From: Prevotellaceae bacterium UBA4332
GTDB taxonomy: Bacteria > Bacteroidota > Bacteroidia > Bacteroidales > Bacteroidaceae
NCBI GenBank assembly: GCA_002394365.1
Contig: DGTQ01000011.1
Location: forward strand, 1-13,306
Reading direction: 5' to 3'
Length of the DNA: 13,306 bases
The notes below the pieces were generated by a model, which saw only the letters and a list, made by a program, of their open reading frames with translations, ran no database searches and was not told the DNA's origin. The translations under genes and the position numbers were made by a program. Below, piece after piece: positions 5,154-12,511 of this stretch (within the stretch, counting starts at the first letter, position 1; every line of letters begins with the position of its first letter).

Positions 5154-7265
5154 TTATAACCTCACAATTACCTGCACGTCAATATCCGTACAATACGAAG
5201 AAAAAATCATACGCTCCGCCGTACCTATCGTCTCCCTGTCAAAATATCGCGTATGCCCTACCTTCCCCTGTGCCGTAAGCCACGACAGGACCCTGCACTT
5301 GGCAAAGAAAGCACAACGCATGCCCCTGCCATAATACGATGCCGAACCGAAGGAATACCTCATGCCACGCTCGTAGTCGTAAAGACGAGAATCATAGTCG
5401 TCAGTATTGAAATAGGCAGCATGGGCATAAAACTCCCATACGTCATTCACCCTGTAACCAGCTGACTGAGAGAATATCCATCCCCTGCTCCTCTCGTTGA
5501 AGGAAAATGAGCAGCCCTCAACGTGAGAGCGCAACTTCCATCCGTTGCCCTCATAACCAGCCACCAGGCGCAGTCGCTGGTCGTACCTCGTCAGCAACCG
5601 CTTCTCCCCCTCCACTGTCTTGTCCCTCTGCTTCATCTTCAGTCGGTAGCGCAGGGAGAACGTCCAGTCGCCCCTCGTCAACGTACCCGTCACGCTGTTG
5701 TCCCATGCGTAGGAAGAGCCCGTCACGAGATACCTGTGCCAAGGGAAATACGCTATATCAGTATAGGCATCCACAACCAGATTCCTGCGAGCGTTCCATT
5801 GCGCACCAACATACAAACCACTCTCGTTCTTCACAGCACCACTCTCGCTGAAGCTGTTGCCATACAGCGCATTGTACTGATAACTGTAGTAGCGTTGCAG
5901 AGCCATGAACGTAATGCCCCATGGCGAGCACCACGTCAGGCTGTTTATCGTGGCAGGATTACCCCTGCCGTCTATCGCCGTCTCACCATTCAGTGACAGC
6001 TCGCGCCAGCGCAGACGGTAGTCAGCACTTACATTCCAGAAATTTCTCCCCCGAGGGTAAAAAAGCCTGTAAACCCTGCCCTGAGAAACAGTGCCGTTCT
6101 TGCTGTAGGTAGGGTTCATATCCCTGTTCAACTTAGAGAACACAGCCCCCACACCTATGCCCCACCATAAATCACCCTTTGCCCACGCACCCATGTCATA
6201 CCCCCAGTGCAAGCCCCCAGTCATTATTGTGGAGTTGTTCTTCTTCCCCATCTCCGTCTGCGTACGGTGGTAGCCCGATGTCAGTATCGACGAAATAGTA
6301 GAATCCCCGTTCAGCGTCGCATCAATATACCTGTAGGAGAAGAAGACAGAAAGGTAGGAACGAGCGGAGGAGGAAGACTGAACAGAGGGAGAGGACTGTG
6401 GAGTGAGGGAGATAGAGGCAGCGATACCCTGCATGTGCTTGGCATCGGAGGTGCTGTTATGAGGGGCGAAGGTTGTGATGCGTCTCCCCATTGCTGACAG
6501 CATACCCTGTTTGCCGATAGAGAAGAAATTATTGAGAATAAGTCCCATGCCGAACTGCGCCCTGTAGTGTCCCGCTATCACCTGTGTAAACCTCCCCACG
6601 TTCCTTACGCTCAGGTTCAGAGCATACTGGTCGTACCCCCAGTTGTTTCCTGCCGTGCCGAAGGGTTCGCCTGCCGTCTTGCTCCCTGTGAGATTGAAAG
6701 CCATCTTCCTGCCAAGGGTGAGGGAATAGCGAACAGAATGTTTCGTGGGGTCGCCAAGGTACTTGCCTGCATATTTGTTATTGCCAAGATAGGTGCGCTG
6801 GGGCGCCCGACGGTCGCCAGCCCTGTAATAGGTAGGGGTTTGCAAGGTCAGCACTATCTCCTGGTGGAGGGGGGAAAGGAGGGAAGAGGAGTTATGGAGG
6901 GGTGAAGGAGAGGGAGAGACGGTGAGGAAGTTGGAAAGATAGAGGCGGAGGCGACGGTCGATGCTGGGAATCATGGCGAGTTCTTCGATGGAGCGCAGAT
7001 TGCCGTAGCGGTAACGATAGGACAGGATGTCGTCTATGATGGTGGGGGTGAGTCCTGGTATGAGCATGAGTTCGTTCATGCCAACCTTATTTATGTCAAG
7101 AGGCTGTCGTGCCAATTCGGAAAGCTGTTGGTATGCTTCTTCTTGTTGCACGATAGCCTCTTCTTCGTTCTCGTAGATTTCTGTGAGGTATGTTTCCCAG
7201 TTGTCGCTATCTGCCACCGCCACAACGCATTGCATCAACACAAACAGTATGGCGGCAGCTCTCAT
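5154..7265 (-). CDS. Helix-hairpin-helix protein with predicted outer-membrane beta-barrel
   Basis: The 703-residue protein has a signal peptide (1-18, cut after AVA). An acidic, probably helical stretch (about 22-52) is followed by two ComEA-like helix-hairpin-helix units at about 56-116 (LDINKVGMNELMLIPGLTP, then GNLRSIEELAMIPSIDRR). From about 136 to the end, alternating aromatic/polar strands and frequent Tyr, Gly and Trp suggest a large outer-membrane barrel. HhH units of this type bind DNA without sequence preference in ComEA, but in Bacteroidetes they also occur in envelope proteins of unknown role. The gene starts 25 bp after the NrdJ-like gene and probably shares its promoter. Ser/Pro-rich inserts at about 116-134 and 283-302 are encoded by pyrimidine-rich DNA unlike the rest. 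Function is unassigned; DNA binding or uptake is only a hypothesis. Confidence 0.8.
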   Translation of the reverse strand: MRAAAILFVLMQCVVAVADSDNWETYLTEIYENEEEAIVQQEEAYQQLSELARQPLDINKVGMNELMLIPGLTPTIIDDILSYRYRYGNLRSIEELAMIPSIDRRLRLYLSNFLTVSPSPSPLHNSSSLLSPLHQEIVLTLQTPTYYRAGDRRAPQRTYLGNNKYAGKYLGDPTKHSVRYSLTLGRKMAFNLTGSKTAGEPFGTAGNNWGYDQYALNLSVRNVGRFTQVIAGHYRAQFGMGLILNNFFSIGKQGMLSAMGRRITTFAPHNSTSDAKHMQGIAASISLTPQSSPSVQSSSSARSYLSVFFSYRYIDATLNGDSTISSILTSGYHRTQTEMGKKNNSTIMTGGLHWGYDMGAWAKGDLWWGIGVGAVFSKLNRDMNPTYSKNGTVSQGRVYRLFYPRGRNFWNVSADYRLRWRELSLNGETAIDGRGNPATINSLTWCSPWGITFMALQRYYSYQYNALYGNSFSESGAVKNESGLYVGAQWNARRNLVVDAYTDIAYFPWHRYLVTGSSYAWDNSVTGTLTRGDWTFSLRYRLKMKQRDKTVEGEKRLLTRYDQRLRLVAGYEGNGWKLRSHVEGCSFSFNERSRGWIFSQSAGYRVNDVWEFYAHAAYFNTDDYDSRLYDYERGMRYSFGSASYYGRGMRCAFFAKCRVLSWLTAQGKVGHTRYFDRETIGTAERMIFSSYCTDIDVQVIVRL

Positions 7266-7290
7266 ATATTATTAAGGTGGAGATTATTCG

Positions 7291-7737
7291 TCAGGCATAT
7301 TTCTTCAGCGCACGGACGACTCCGTTTGCCCAGGTGTCGATGCCTCCATCCATTTCGAGGGAGGAGACGAGCTTGATGACGTTGTTGATGGGCATGCCAT
7401 AGCGGAGAACACCCGAGATAAGCTTGGCGTAGTTCCAATAGATGGGGTTGAATTTCTCGGAGAGCCCTTCGACGGTGGTCTTGTAGCCTCGACGGTTCTC
7501 AAACTGGAAATCGTAACGCTTGGTGCCGTCGGGGTTGACGTGCTTGATAATCTTGCCACTGTTGACACTCTTGGGCAGGATGATGCCTTCTTCGTCGTCT
7601 TGCAAGCCTGTGAAGATTTCATAGGGTTTGCCGTTGAGCAGTCCGACGAATGCCATCCACTTCTCTTTCTCGTTCTGGAAGCGCACGACGTCGCACTCCA
7701 ACACCTCTGGTCGCTTGGTATATACTTCTTCTGTCAT
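7291..7737 (-). CDS. Stand-alone NrdJ C-terminal-like domain protein
   Basis: The 148-residue product has no signal peptide or membrane segment. It resembles the C-terminal region of Bacteroidetes adenosylcobalamin-dependent ribonucleotide reductase (NrdJ): RPEVLECDVVRFQNEKEKW, GKPYEIFTGL, RGYKTTVEGLS and YWNYAKLISGVLRYGMPI. Neither the catalytic barrel before it nor the cysteine-pair tail normally following it is present; it ends at VVRALKKYA. It therefore cannot reduce ribonucleotides by itself. The ATG at 7737 is chosen because the promoter lies just upstream, which rules out a TTG start at 7776. That leaves only about 4 nt of leader. The HhH-barrel gene follows after 25 bp. It could modulate the reductase or another nucleotide-binding partner, but that is inference. 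Confidence 0.75.
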   Translation of the reverse strand: MTEEVYTKRPEVLECDVVRFQNEKEKWMAFVGLLNGKPYEIFTGLQDDEEGIILPKSVNSGKIIKHVNPDGTKRYDFQFENRRGYKTTVEGLSEKFNPIYWNYAKLISGVLRYGMPINNVIKLVSSLEMDGGIDTWANGVVRALKKYA

Positions 7738-7745
7738 AGTGCTTG

Positions 7746-7777
7746 CAAATTTAACATTTTTCCACGAAACGACCAAA
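7746..7777 (-). promoter_or_regulatory. Promoter of the NrdJ-like/HhH unit
   Basis: On the minus strand, TTTG (7777-7774), a 20-nt spacer, then TAAATTTG (7753-7746). Only 8 nt separate the -7 element from the ATG at 7737, so the transcript should be nearly leaderless. Confidence 0.75.
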
Positions 7778-7791
7778 TTTTACTCCCTTTT

Positions 7792-7823
7792 GTTGCAAAA
7801 GTGGCTGAAAAAATGTAATTTTG
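7792..7823 (+). promoter_or_regulatory. Promoter of the C1 peptidase gene
   Basis: GTTG (7792-7795), a 20-nt spacer, then TAATTTTG (7816-7823), an exact TAnnTTTG. Transcription should start near 7828, about 20 nt before the gene. The divergent promoter core ends 14 bp to the left, so the two sites face away from each other. Confidence 0.7.
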
Positions 7824-7850
7824 CAATGGATAATAAATTACCTTAACATG

Positions 7851-9068
7851 ATGAAGAAAACATTTGCATTATTTTTATTTCTGATGATGGGCATGGGTGC
7901 CAAAGCTGCCTGTGAGCCTAAGGACACGACGAAGACGGACACAGCGGACGTGAACAAGCCTGTGTTTACTACTATCATGGAGCTGCCTGTTACTCCGATA
8001 AAGAACCAGAGCAAGTCGGGCACGTGCTGGGACTACAGCACGTTGTCGTTCTTTGAGTCGGAGATACTGAAGAAGAGCGGAAAGGAGTATGACCTGAGCG
8101 AAATGTTTGTGGCTAACAAGAACTACATGGACAGGGCGACTCTGGTGGTGAGGATGCATGGTGATGCACAGTTTTCGCAAGGTGGTTCGGCTTACGACGT
8201 GCAGTATGTGCTGAGGCATTACGGCATCTGCCCCGAGGAAGCTATGACGAAGCCTGGCGAGATGATAGGTGACACGCTGAATAACTTCAACGAGTTCTTC
8301 GGGGTGATGACTCCTTACGTGGAGGCTATTGCCAAGACGAAGGCAAAGAAGCTGACACCTGCATGGAAGAAGGGTCTGCAGGGCATCATTGACGCATATA
8401 TAGGCAAGGCGCCCGAGAGGTTTACCTACGAGGGCAAGAACTATACTCCGCTGGAGTTTGCGGAGAGCCTGGGACTGAACTGGGATGATTACTACAGCTT
8501 CACTTCTTATACGCACCATCCTTTCTACACGGAGTTTCCTGTAGAGGTGCAGGACAACTGGAGACAAGGCATGTCATGGAACGTGAAGATGGAGGAACTG
8601 GAGGCTATCATAGAGAATGCGCTGAAGAAAGGCTACACTGTGGCTTGGGGTGGCGACGTGAGTGATGATGGTTTTACGAGGGACGGACTGGCTATGCTGG
8701 TGGACGTGAAGAAGGTGCAGGACAACGAGGGCAGCGACATGGCGAAATGGTTGAAACTGACTGCTGGCGAGAGGAAGGAGAAGTTGCAGAAGCTGGGCGT
8801 GAACGTGCCTGAGCTGACGCCTTCGCAGGAAAAGCGCCAGGAGGAGTATGACAACTGGGAACTGACGGACGACCACGGCATGCACATATTTGGCAAGGCG
8901 AAGGACCAGAACGGCAGGGAATACTATATGGTAAAGAATTCATGGGGTAAGTCTGGCGAGTATAAGGGTATATGGTATATGAGCAAGAATTTCATCATTG
9001 CAAAGTGCATGGATATTCTTGTGAATAAGAATGCTGTACCTGATTCTATTTTAAGGAAGCTGAAATAA
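7851..9068 (+). CDS. Secreted C1 family cysteine peptidase, bleomycin hydrolase/aminopeptidase C type
   Basis: The 405-residue protein has a signal peptide (MKKTFALFLFLMMGMGAKA, cut before Ala20); a lipid anchor on Cys21 is unlikely because Lys occupies the -3 site. Papain-fold catalytic parts are visible: Gln53 and Cys59 in KNQSKSGTCW, His342 in DDHGMH, and Asn363 in VKNSWG. Other family landmarks are YDLSEMFV, VRMHGDAQFSQGGSAYDV, SYTHHPFYTEF and GYTVAWGGDVS. C1B enzymes are cytosolic aminopeptidases in most organisms; exported Bacteroidales forms probably cleave peptides in the periplasm. The residues after the catalytic Cys-Trp are Asp-Tyr instead of the usual Ser-Phe. ATG at 7848 is an equally possible start; TTG at 7821 is disfavoured because it overlaps the -7 element. 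The gene stands alone between a promoter and a terminator. Confidence 0.9.
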   Translation: MKKTFALFLFLMMGMGAKAACEPKDTTKTDTADVNKPVFTTIMELPVTPIKNQSKSGTCWDYSTLSFFESEILKKSGKEYDLSEMFVANKNYMDRATLVVRMHGDAQFSQGGSAYDVQYVLRHYGICPEEAMTKPGEMIGDTLNNFNEFFGVMTPYVEAIAKTKAKKLTPAWKKGLQGIIDAYIGKAPERFTYEGKNYTPLEFAESLGLNWDDYYSFTSYTHHPFYTEFPVEVQDNWRQGMSWNVKMEELEAIIENALKKGYTVAWGGDVSDDGFTRDGLAMLVDVKKVQDNEGSDMAKWLKLTAGERKEKLQKLGVNVPELTPSQEKRQEEYDNWELTDDHGMHIFGKAKDQNGREYYMVKNSWGKSGEYKGIWYMSKNFIIAKCMDILVNKNAVPDSILRKLK

Positions 9069-9104
9069 AGGGGCAATTAATAATTAGGAATTAGCAACTA
9101 ATAA

Positions 9105-9151
9105 GACCACGGATTATTCGGATTTTACGGGTAGTTCGTGGTTTTTGTTTT
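9105..9151 (+). terminator. Terminator of the C1 peptidase gene, inside a dispersed element (copy 2)
   Basis: ACCACG (9106-9111) pairs with CGTGGT (9137-9142) across a 25-nt loop and is followed by a T-rich run ending at 9151 with one G. The left part (GACCACGGATT, TCGGATTTTACGG) matches the reverse complement of 5124-5153, so a dispersed intergenic repeat seems to supply this terminator. Confidence 0.6.
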
Positions 9152-9203
9152 ATGGAGTGAAGGAAAGGATTTTTTAAAGAAAGTGAAAAAAGTTGGGAGA
9201 AAA

Positions 9204-9236
9204 TTTGCATTATTTAAAAGTTTTTTACTAACTTTA
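9204..9236 (+). promoter_or_regulatory. Promoter of the predicted outer-membrane protein gene
   Basis: TTTG (9204-9207), 21 nt, then TAACTTTA (9229-9236), one base off TAnnTTTG. The predicted start near 9241 gives a 40-nt leader. Confidence 0.65.
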
Positions 9237-9280
9237 CACCCGAGAACAGATAACGTATAATAAATCTAAAACCTAACATT

Positions 9281-10090
9281 ATGAAAAAGTCATTATTTAT
9301 CGTCTGTTTGTGCGCATTGTTGGGCACTCAGACAAGAGCGGAAAACAACATCTTCAATCATCTTGGAGCTGGTTTTGAACTGGGTACTACGGGTATCGGC
9401 TGGGAAGTGGCTGCGCCTATCACTGACTGGGTACAGGTGAGGGCTGGTATGGCTATCATGCCTTCGTTTAAGGTGAAGAACATTGGCGTGAAGGTGAACG
9501 TTACTAACGAGCAATGGCAGGCTGTGCAACAGGTGGCTGGTTACGACGTGGAGAAACCAACGGACGTGAAAATCGACGGCAAGATAACGAAGACGGATTT
9601 TAAGTTGCTGTTTGATTTCTTCCCCATCAAGACCAGCAGCTTCCACATTACGGCTGGTTTCTATGCTGGCAAGTCGCAACTGCTGGAGGTTTACACTACC
9701 AACAACCAGAATGCGATGTTGGCTATAACGGAGTATAACGAGGATGATGCAAAGGTACAGCAATATGGCATTATCGGTGCGCAGTTGGGCGACTTTATGC
9801 TGACTCCTAACGGCGAACAGATAAAGGGCTTCGTGAAGGTGAAGGGCTTCAAGCCATACCTCGGTGTAGGTTTTGGCAGGGCAGTACCAAAGAAGACGCG
9901 TCTGGCTTTTGCAATGGACATGGGCGTACAGTTCTGGAGCACTCCAAAGTTCTTCGTGGAGCAGAAGCAGGGCGAGGTGGAACTGGAAAAGAAGGACGTA
10001 GGCAACACTGACGGTGGCTTCGTGAAGGTGATGTCGAAGATAAAGGTTTATCCTTGCCTGAACTTCAGACTGACAGGAAGAATCTTTTAG
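9281..10090 (+). CDS. Predicted outer-membrane beta-barrel protein, function unknown
   Basis: The 269-residue protein has a signal peptide (MKKSLFIVCLCALLGTQTRA, cut before Glu21). Mature sequence begins with LGAGFELGTTGIGWEVAAPI, followed by ITDWVQVRAGMAIMP, a pattern typical of the first strands of Bacteroidetes barrel proteins. Further amphipathic strand candidates are TDFKLLFDFFPI, FHITAGFYAGKS, KPYLGVGFGRAV, LAFAMDMGVQFW and the last strand CLNFRLTGRIF, which ends in Phe as many BAM substrates do. Charged segments between them look like loops. I cannot assign a substrate. The gene has its own promoter and a strong terminator, so it is probably a single-gene unit. Confidence 0.75.
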   Translation: MKKSLFIVCLCALLGTQTRAENNIFNHLGAGFELGTTGIGWEVAAPITDWVQVRAGMAIMPSFKVKNIGVKVNVTNEQWQAVQQVAGYDVEKPTDVKIDGKITKTDFKLLFDFFPIKTSSFHITAGFYAGKSQLLEVYTTNNQNAMLAITEYNEDDAKVQQYGIIGAQLGDFMLTPNGEQIKGFVKVKGFKPYLGVGFGRAVPKKTRLAFAMDMGVQFWSTPKFFVEQKQGEVELEKKDVGNTDGGFVKVMSKIKVYPCLNFRLTGRIF

Positions 10091-10112
10091 GCTTTTCTCT
10101 TAACCTAATATG

Positions 10113-10148
10113 AACCTGCTTTCATAACGAAAGCAGGTTTTTGTTTTT
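10113..10148 (+). terminator. Intrinsic terminator of the outer-membrane protein gene
   Basis: AACCTGCTTTC (10113-10123), loop ATAAC, then GAAAGCAGGTT (10129-10139): a perfect 11-bp stem followed by a T-rich tract interrupted by one G. Confidence 0.92.
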
Positions 10149-10171
10149 TTATGGATTAGGTTGTGGTGTGG

Positions 10172-10212
10172 TATAAGGAATAATGTTTAATGTTTAATAT
10201 TTAATGTATAAC
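10172..10212 (+). repeat. AT-rich leader repeat, copy B
   Basis: The stretch starts ATAAGGAATAATGTTTAATG and ends TTTAATGTATAAC immediately before ATG 10213. It matches both ends of the leader of the PepSY-like gene (4602-4681) in the same orientation relative to the start codon; the middle is shorter here. Confidence 0.65.
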
Positions 10213-11016
10213 ATGATAGAGGATTTCAAAGAGTACTTGACGTGTATGAACATGTCGAAGAACACGGTAAACGCATACGTTTATGCTGTGAGCGATTTTA
10301 ACTGCAGGCACGGAAAACTGAGCAAGATAAACTTATTGTTGTATAAGGCTTATCTGATAGAGAGGTTTAAGCCCAAGACGGTGAACCTGCGCATACAGGC
10401 ACTGAACAAATATCTGGACTTCATGCGCAAACCACGATGGAAACTGAAGGCGGTAAGGGTGCAGCAGAGGACTTTTCTGGAGAACGTGATAAGCAATGCG
10501 GACTACATATTCCTAAAGAAACAACTGAAAAAGGAGGATAACCCCGAATGGTATTTCGTGGTGAGATTCTTAGCGGCTACGGGGGCAAGAGTGAGCGAGC
10601 TGATACAACTGAAGGTGGAACACGTAATCACTGGGTACTACGACATATACGGCAAGGGGGGCAAGGTAAGGAGGCTGTATATACCGAGGACACTGAGGAC
10701 GGAGGCCCTGGAATGGATAAAGGAAAGGGGAAGGGAGAGCGGCTACCTGTTTCTGAACCACACGGGAGAGAGAATAACGACAAGGGGTATTGCCCTGAAG
10801 CTGAAGGCGTTTGCCATAAAATACGGGCTTAACCCTAAGGTAGTGTACCCTCACTCTTTCAGGCACAGATATGCGAAGAATTTCCTGGAGAAGTTTAACG
10901 ACATAGCTCTGCTTGCCGACCTGATGGGGCACGAAAGCATAGAGACGACGAGGATATACCTGCGCAGGACTGCGAGCGAGCAACGGGAGATAGTGGACAA
11001 GGTGATTACGTGGTGA
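10213..11016 (+). CDS. Tyrosine recombinase/integrase, XerC/D-like, complete
   Basis: The 267-residue protein has an N-terminal SAM-like core-binding domain (about 1-85: FKEYLTCMNMSKNTVNAYVY to LNKYLDFM) and a C-terminal catalytic domain. All six catalytic positions are present: Arg126 (ATGARVSEL), Lys148 (YGKGGK), His214 and Arg217 (HSFRH), His240 (LMGHES) and Tyr249 (TTRIYLR). It should cut and rejoin DNA through a 3'-phosphotyrosine. It is shorter than XerC/XerD (about 300). ATG 10213 is chosen over ATG 10204 because the latter lies inside the leader repeat. No other mobile-element gene, no excisionase and no flanking att-like repeats are seen, so it may be a relic of an element, a DNA invertase acting elsewhere, or a domesticated recombinase. 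No promoter match lies directly upstream. Confidence 0.88.
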   Translation: MIEDFKEYLTCMNMSKNTVNAYVYAVSDFNCRHGKLSKINLLLYKAYLIERFKPKTVNLRIQALNKYLDFMRKPRWKLKAVRVQQRTFLENVISNADYIFLKKQLKKEDNPEWYFVVRFLAATGARVSELIQLKVEHVITGYYDIYGKGGKVRRLYIPRTLRTEALEWIKERGRESGYLFLNHTGERITTRGIALKLKAFAIKYGLNPKVVYPHSFRHRYAKNFLEKFNDIALLADLMGHESIETTRIYLRRTASEQREIVDKVITW

Positions 11017-11028
11017 TTACCCCCTCCG

Positions 11029-11047
11029 TCTCCCTACCCAAGGGAGA
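11029..11047. repeat. Intergenic palindrome after the recombinase gene
   Basis: TCTCCCT (11029-11035) and AGGGAGA (11041-11047) form a perfect 7-bp stem with a 5-nt loop. No U-run follows. It is preceded by ACCCCCTCCG, as in the other C-rich intergenic palindromes of the window. Confidence 0.5.
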
Positions 11048-11087
11048 GTAATAAGGGGAAAGGAAAAGGGATAATTTTTATATAGAT

Positions 11088-11118
11088 TTTGTTAGACGAA
11101 AAAAAAATCGTAATTTTG
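11088..11118 (+). promoter_or_regulatory. Bacteroidetes-type promoter of argH
   Basis: TTTG (11088-11091), exactly 19 nt, then TAATTTTG (11111-11118): a full consensus match. Predicted transcription start is near 11123, giving a 31-nt leader. No ARG-box-like operator is evident. Confidence 0.85.
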
Positions 11119-11153
11119 CAGACGAAATTTTCAACTTTCAATTTACAATACGA

Positions 11154-12488
11154 ATGAAACTTTGGTCAAAAGGATTTGAGATAAACAAAGAGATAGAGCG
11201 TTTCACTGTGGGTAAGGACCGAGAGATGGACCTCTATCTGGCGAAGTATGACGTGATGGGCTCGATGGCTCACATCACAATGCTGAACAGTATAGGACTG
11301 ATAGGCGACGACGAACTGCCTCTGCTCCTGAAAGAGCTGCGCAAGATATACAATCTGTGTGAAGAGGGCAAGTTCGTGATAGAGGACGACATAGAGGACG
11401 TCCACTCGCAGGTGGAGCTGATGCTTACCCGCGCTCTTGGCGATATGGGCAAGAAGATACACAGCGGGCGCTCAAGAAACGACCAGGTGCTGGTGGACTT
11501 AAAACTCTTCACCCGCGCTGCCTTGAGAGAGGTGGTAGAGGAGACCAAGACGCTTTTTGACGAACTGCTGCAGAAATCGGAGCAATACAAGAGTGTGCTC
11601 ATGCCTGGCTACACGCACCTGCAGATAGCGATGCCATCGAGCTTCGGACTGTGGTTTGGGGCCTACGCCGAGTCGCTGACTGACGATATGCTATACCTGC
11701 AGGCAGCATACAAGATGACAAACCGCAACCCCCTTGGCAGTGCGGCTGGCTACGGCTCTTCCTTCCCACTGAACAGACAGATGACGACGGACCTCTTAGG
11801 TTTCGACTCGATGAACTACAACGTGGTGTATGCACAGATGGGCAGGGGCAAGATGGAGCGCAACGTGGCTTTCTCAATAGCTGGTCTGGCAGGCACTATG
11901 GCGAAGATGGCATTTGATGCCTGCCTGTTTAACTCGCAGAACTTCCAGTTTGTCAAGCTGCCTAAGGAGTGTACTACAGGTTCGAGCATCATGCCCCACA
12001 AGAAGAACCCTGACGTGTTTGAGCTGATAAGGGCGAAATGCAACAAACTGCAATCACTGCCAGTGCAGGTGACACTGATACAGAACAACTTGCCAAGTGG
12101 CTACTTCCGCGACCTGCAGATAATAAAAGAGGTGTTCCTGCCTGCTTTTGACGAACTGAAGGACTGCCTCAGAATGTGCGCATACATCATCAATAAGATG
12201 GAGGTGAGGGAGAACATACTCGACAACCCGATGTATGACGCCATCTTCTCTGTGGAGGAGGTAAACCGCCTGGCTGCCGAGGGCATGCCGTTCCGCGATG
12301 CCTACAAGAAGGTGGGACTGGACATAGAGGCTGGCAACTTTACCCCCAATAAGAATATTCACCACACGCACGAGGGGTCGATAGGGAACCTGTGTAACGA
12401 TCGCATAGCCAAGCTGATGGACAGTATTCTCGAGGGCTTCAACTTCGAGAAAGTGGATAAGGCGGTGGAGAAGTTAATTAACAATTAG
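11154..12488 (+). CDS. argH: Argininosuccinate lyase
   Basis: The 444-residue cytoplasmic enzyme splits argininosuccinate into arginine and fumarate, the last step of arginine synthesis. It belongs to the fumarase/aspartase superfamily and acts as a homotetramer in known cases. All three conserved regions are visible: HSGRSRNDQ at 103-111, GYTHLQIAMP at 152-161 with the acid/base region at Thr154-His155, and the signature GSSIMPHKKNPD at 276-287, whose serine is the catalytic base. MERNVAF and NPLGSAAGYG are further family landmarks. Length is normal for a Bacteroidetes ArgH. The start follows a textbook promoter. No other arginine gene is in the window; the next gene starts 23 nt after the stop and may be cotranscribed. 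Confidence 0.96.
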   Translation: MKLWSKGFEINKEIERFTVGKDREMDLYLAKYDVMGSMAHITMLNSIGLIGDDELPLLLKELRKIYNLCEEGKFVIEDDIEDVHSQVELMLTRALGDMGKKIHSGRSRNDQVLVDLKLFTRAALREVVEETKTLFDELLQKSEQYKSVLMPGYTHLQIAMPSSFGLWFGAYAESLTDDMLYLQAAYKMTNRNPLGSAAGYGSSFPLNRQMTTDLLGFDSMNYNVVYAQMGRGKMERNVAFSIAGLAGTMAKMAFDACLFNSQNFQFVKLPKECTTGSSIMPHKKNPDVFELIRAKCNKLQSLPVQVTLIQNNLPSGYFRDLQIIKEVFLPAFDELKDCLRMCAYIINKMEVRENILDNPMYDAIFSVEEVNRLAAEGMPFRDAYKKVGLDIEAGNFTPNKNIHHTHEGSIGNLCNDRIAKLMDSILEGFNFEKVDKAVEKLINN

Positions 12489-12511
12489 AAATGAGTAATG
12501 AGCAATTAGGA

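Noticed and set aside
5507..5996. Overlapping plus-strand open frames inside the HhH-barrel gene
   Set aside because: They are antisense shadows with low-complexity Ser/Pro/Arg content; the minus-strand frame has a coherent signal peptide and domains.
7738..7776. TTG start adding 13 residues to the NrdJ-like protein
   Set aside because: The extension would include the -33 and -7 promoter elements and has no match to the family.
10204..10212. Upstream ATG for the recombinase
   Set aside because: It lies inside a leader repeat also found before another gene's start, where the equivalent ATG is not used; the ATG at 10213 fits better.
11029..11047. Intrinsic terminator of the recombinase gene
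   Set aside because: The stem is good but no U-tract follows on either strand.
12491..12511. Upstream ATG for the CxxC lipoprotein
   Set aside because: The extra residues come from an AT-rich intergenic word and precede an otherwise normal signal peptide; still possible but less likely.
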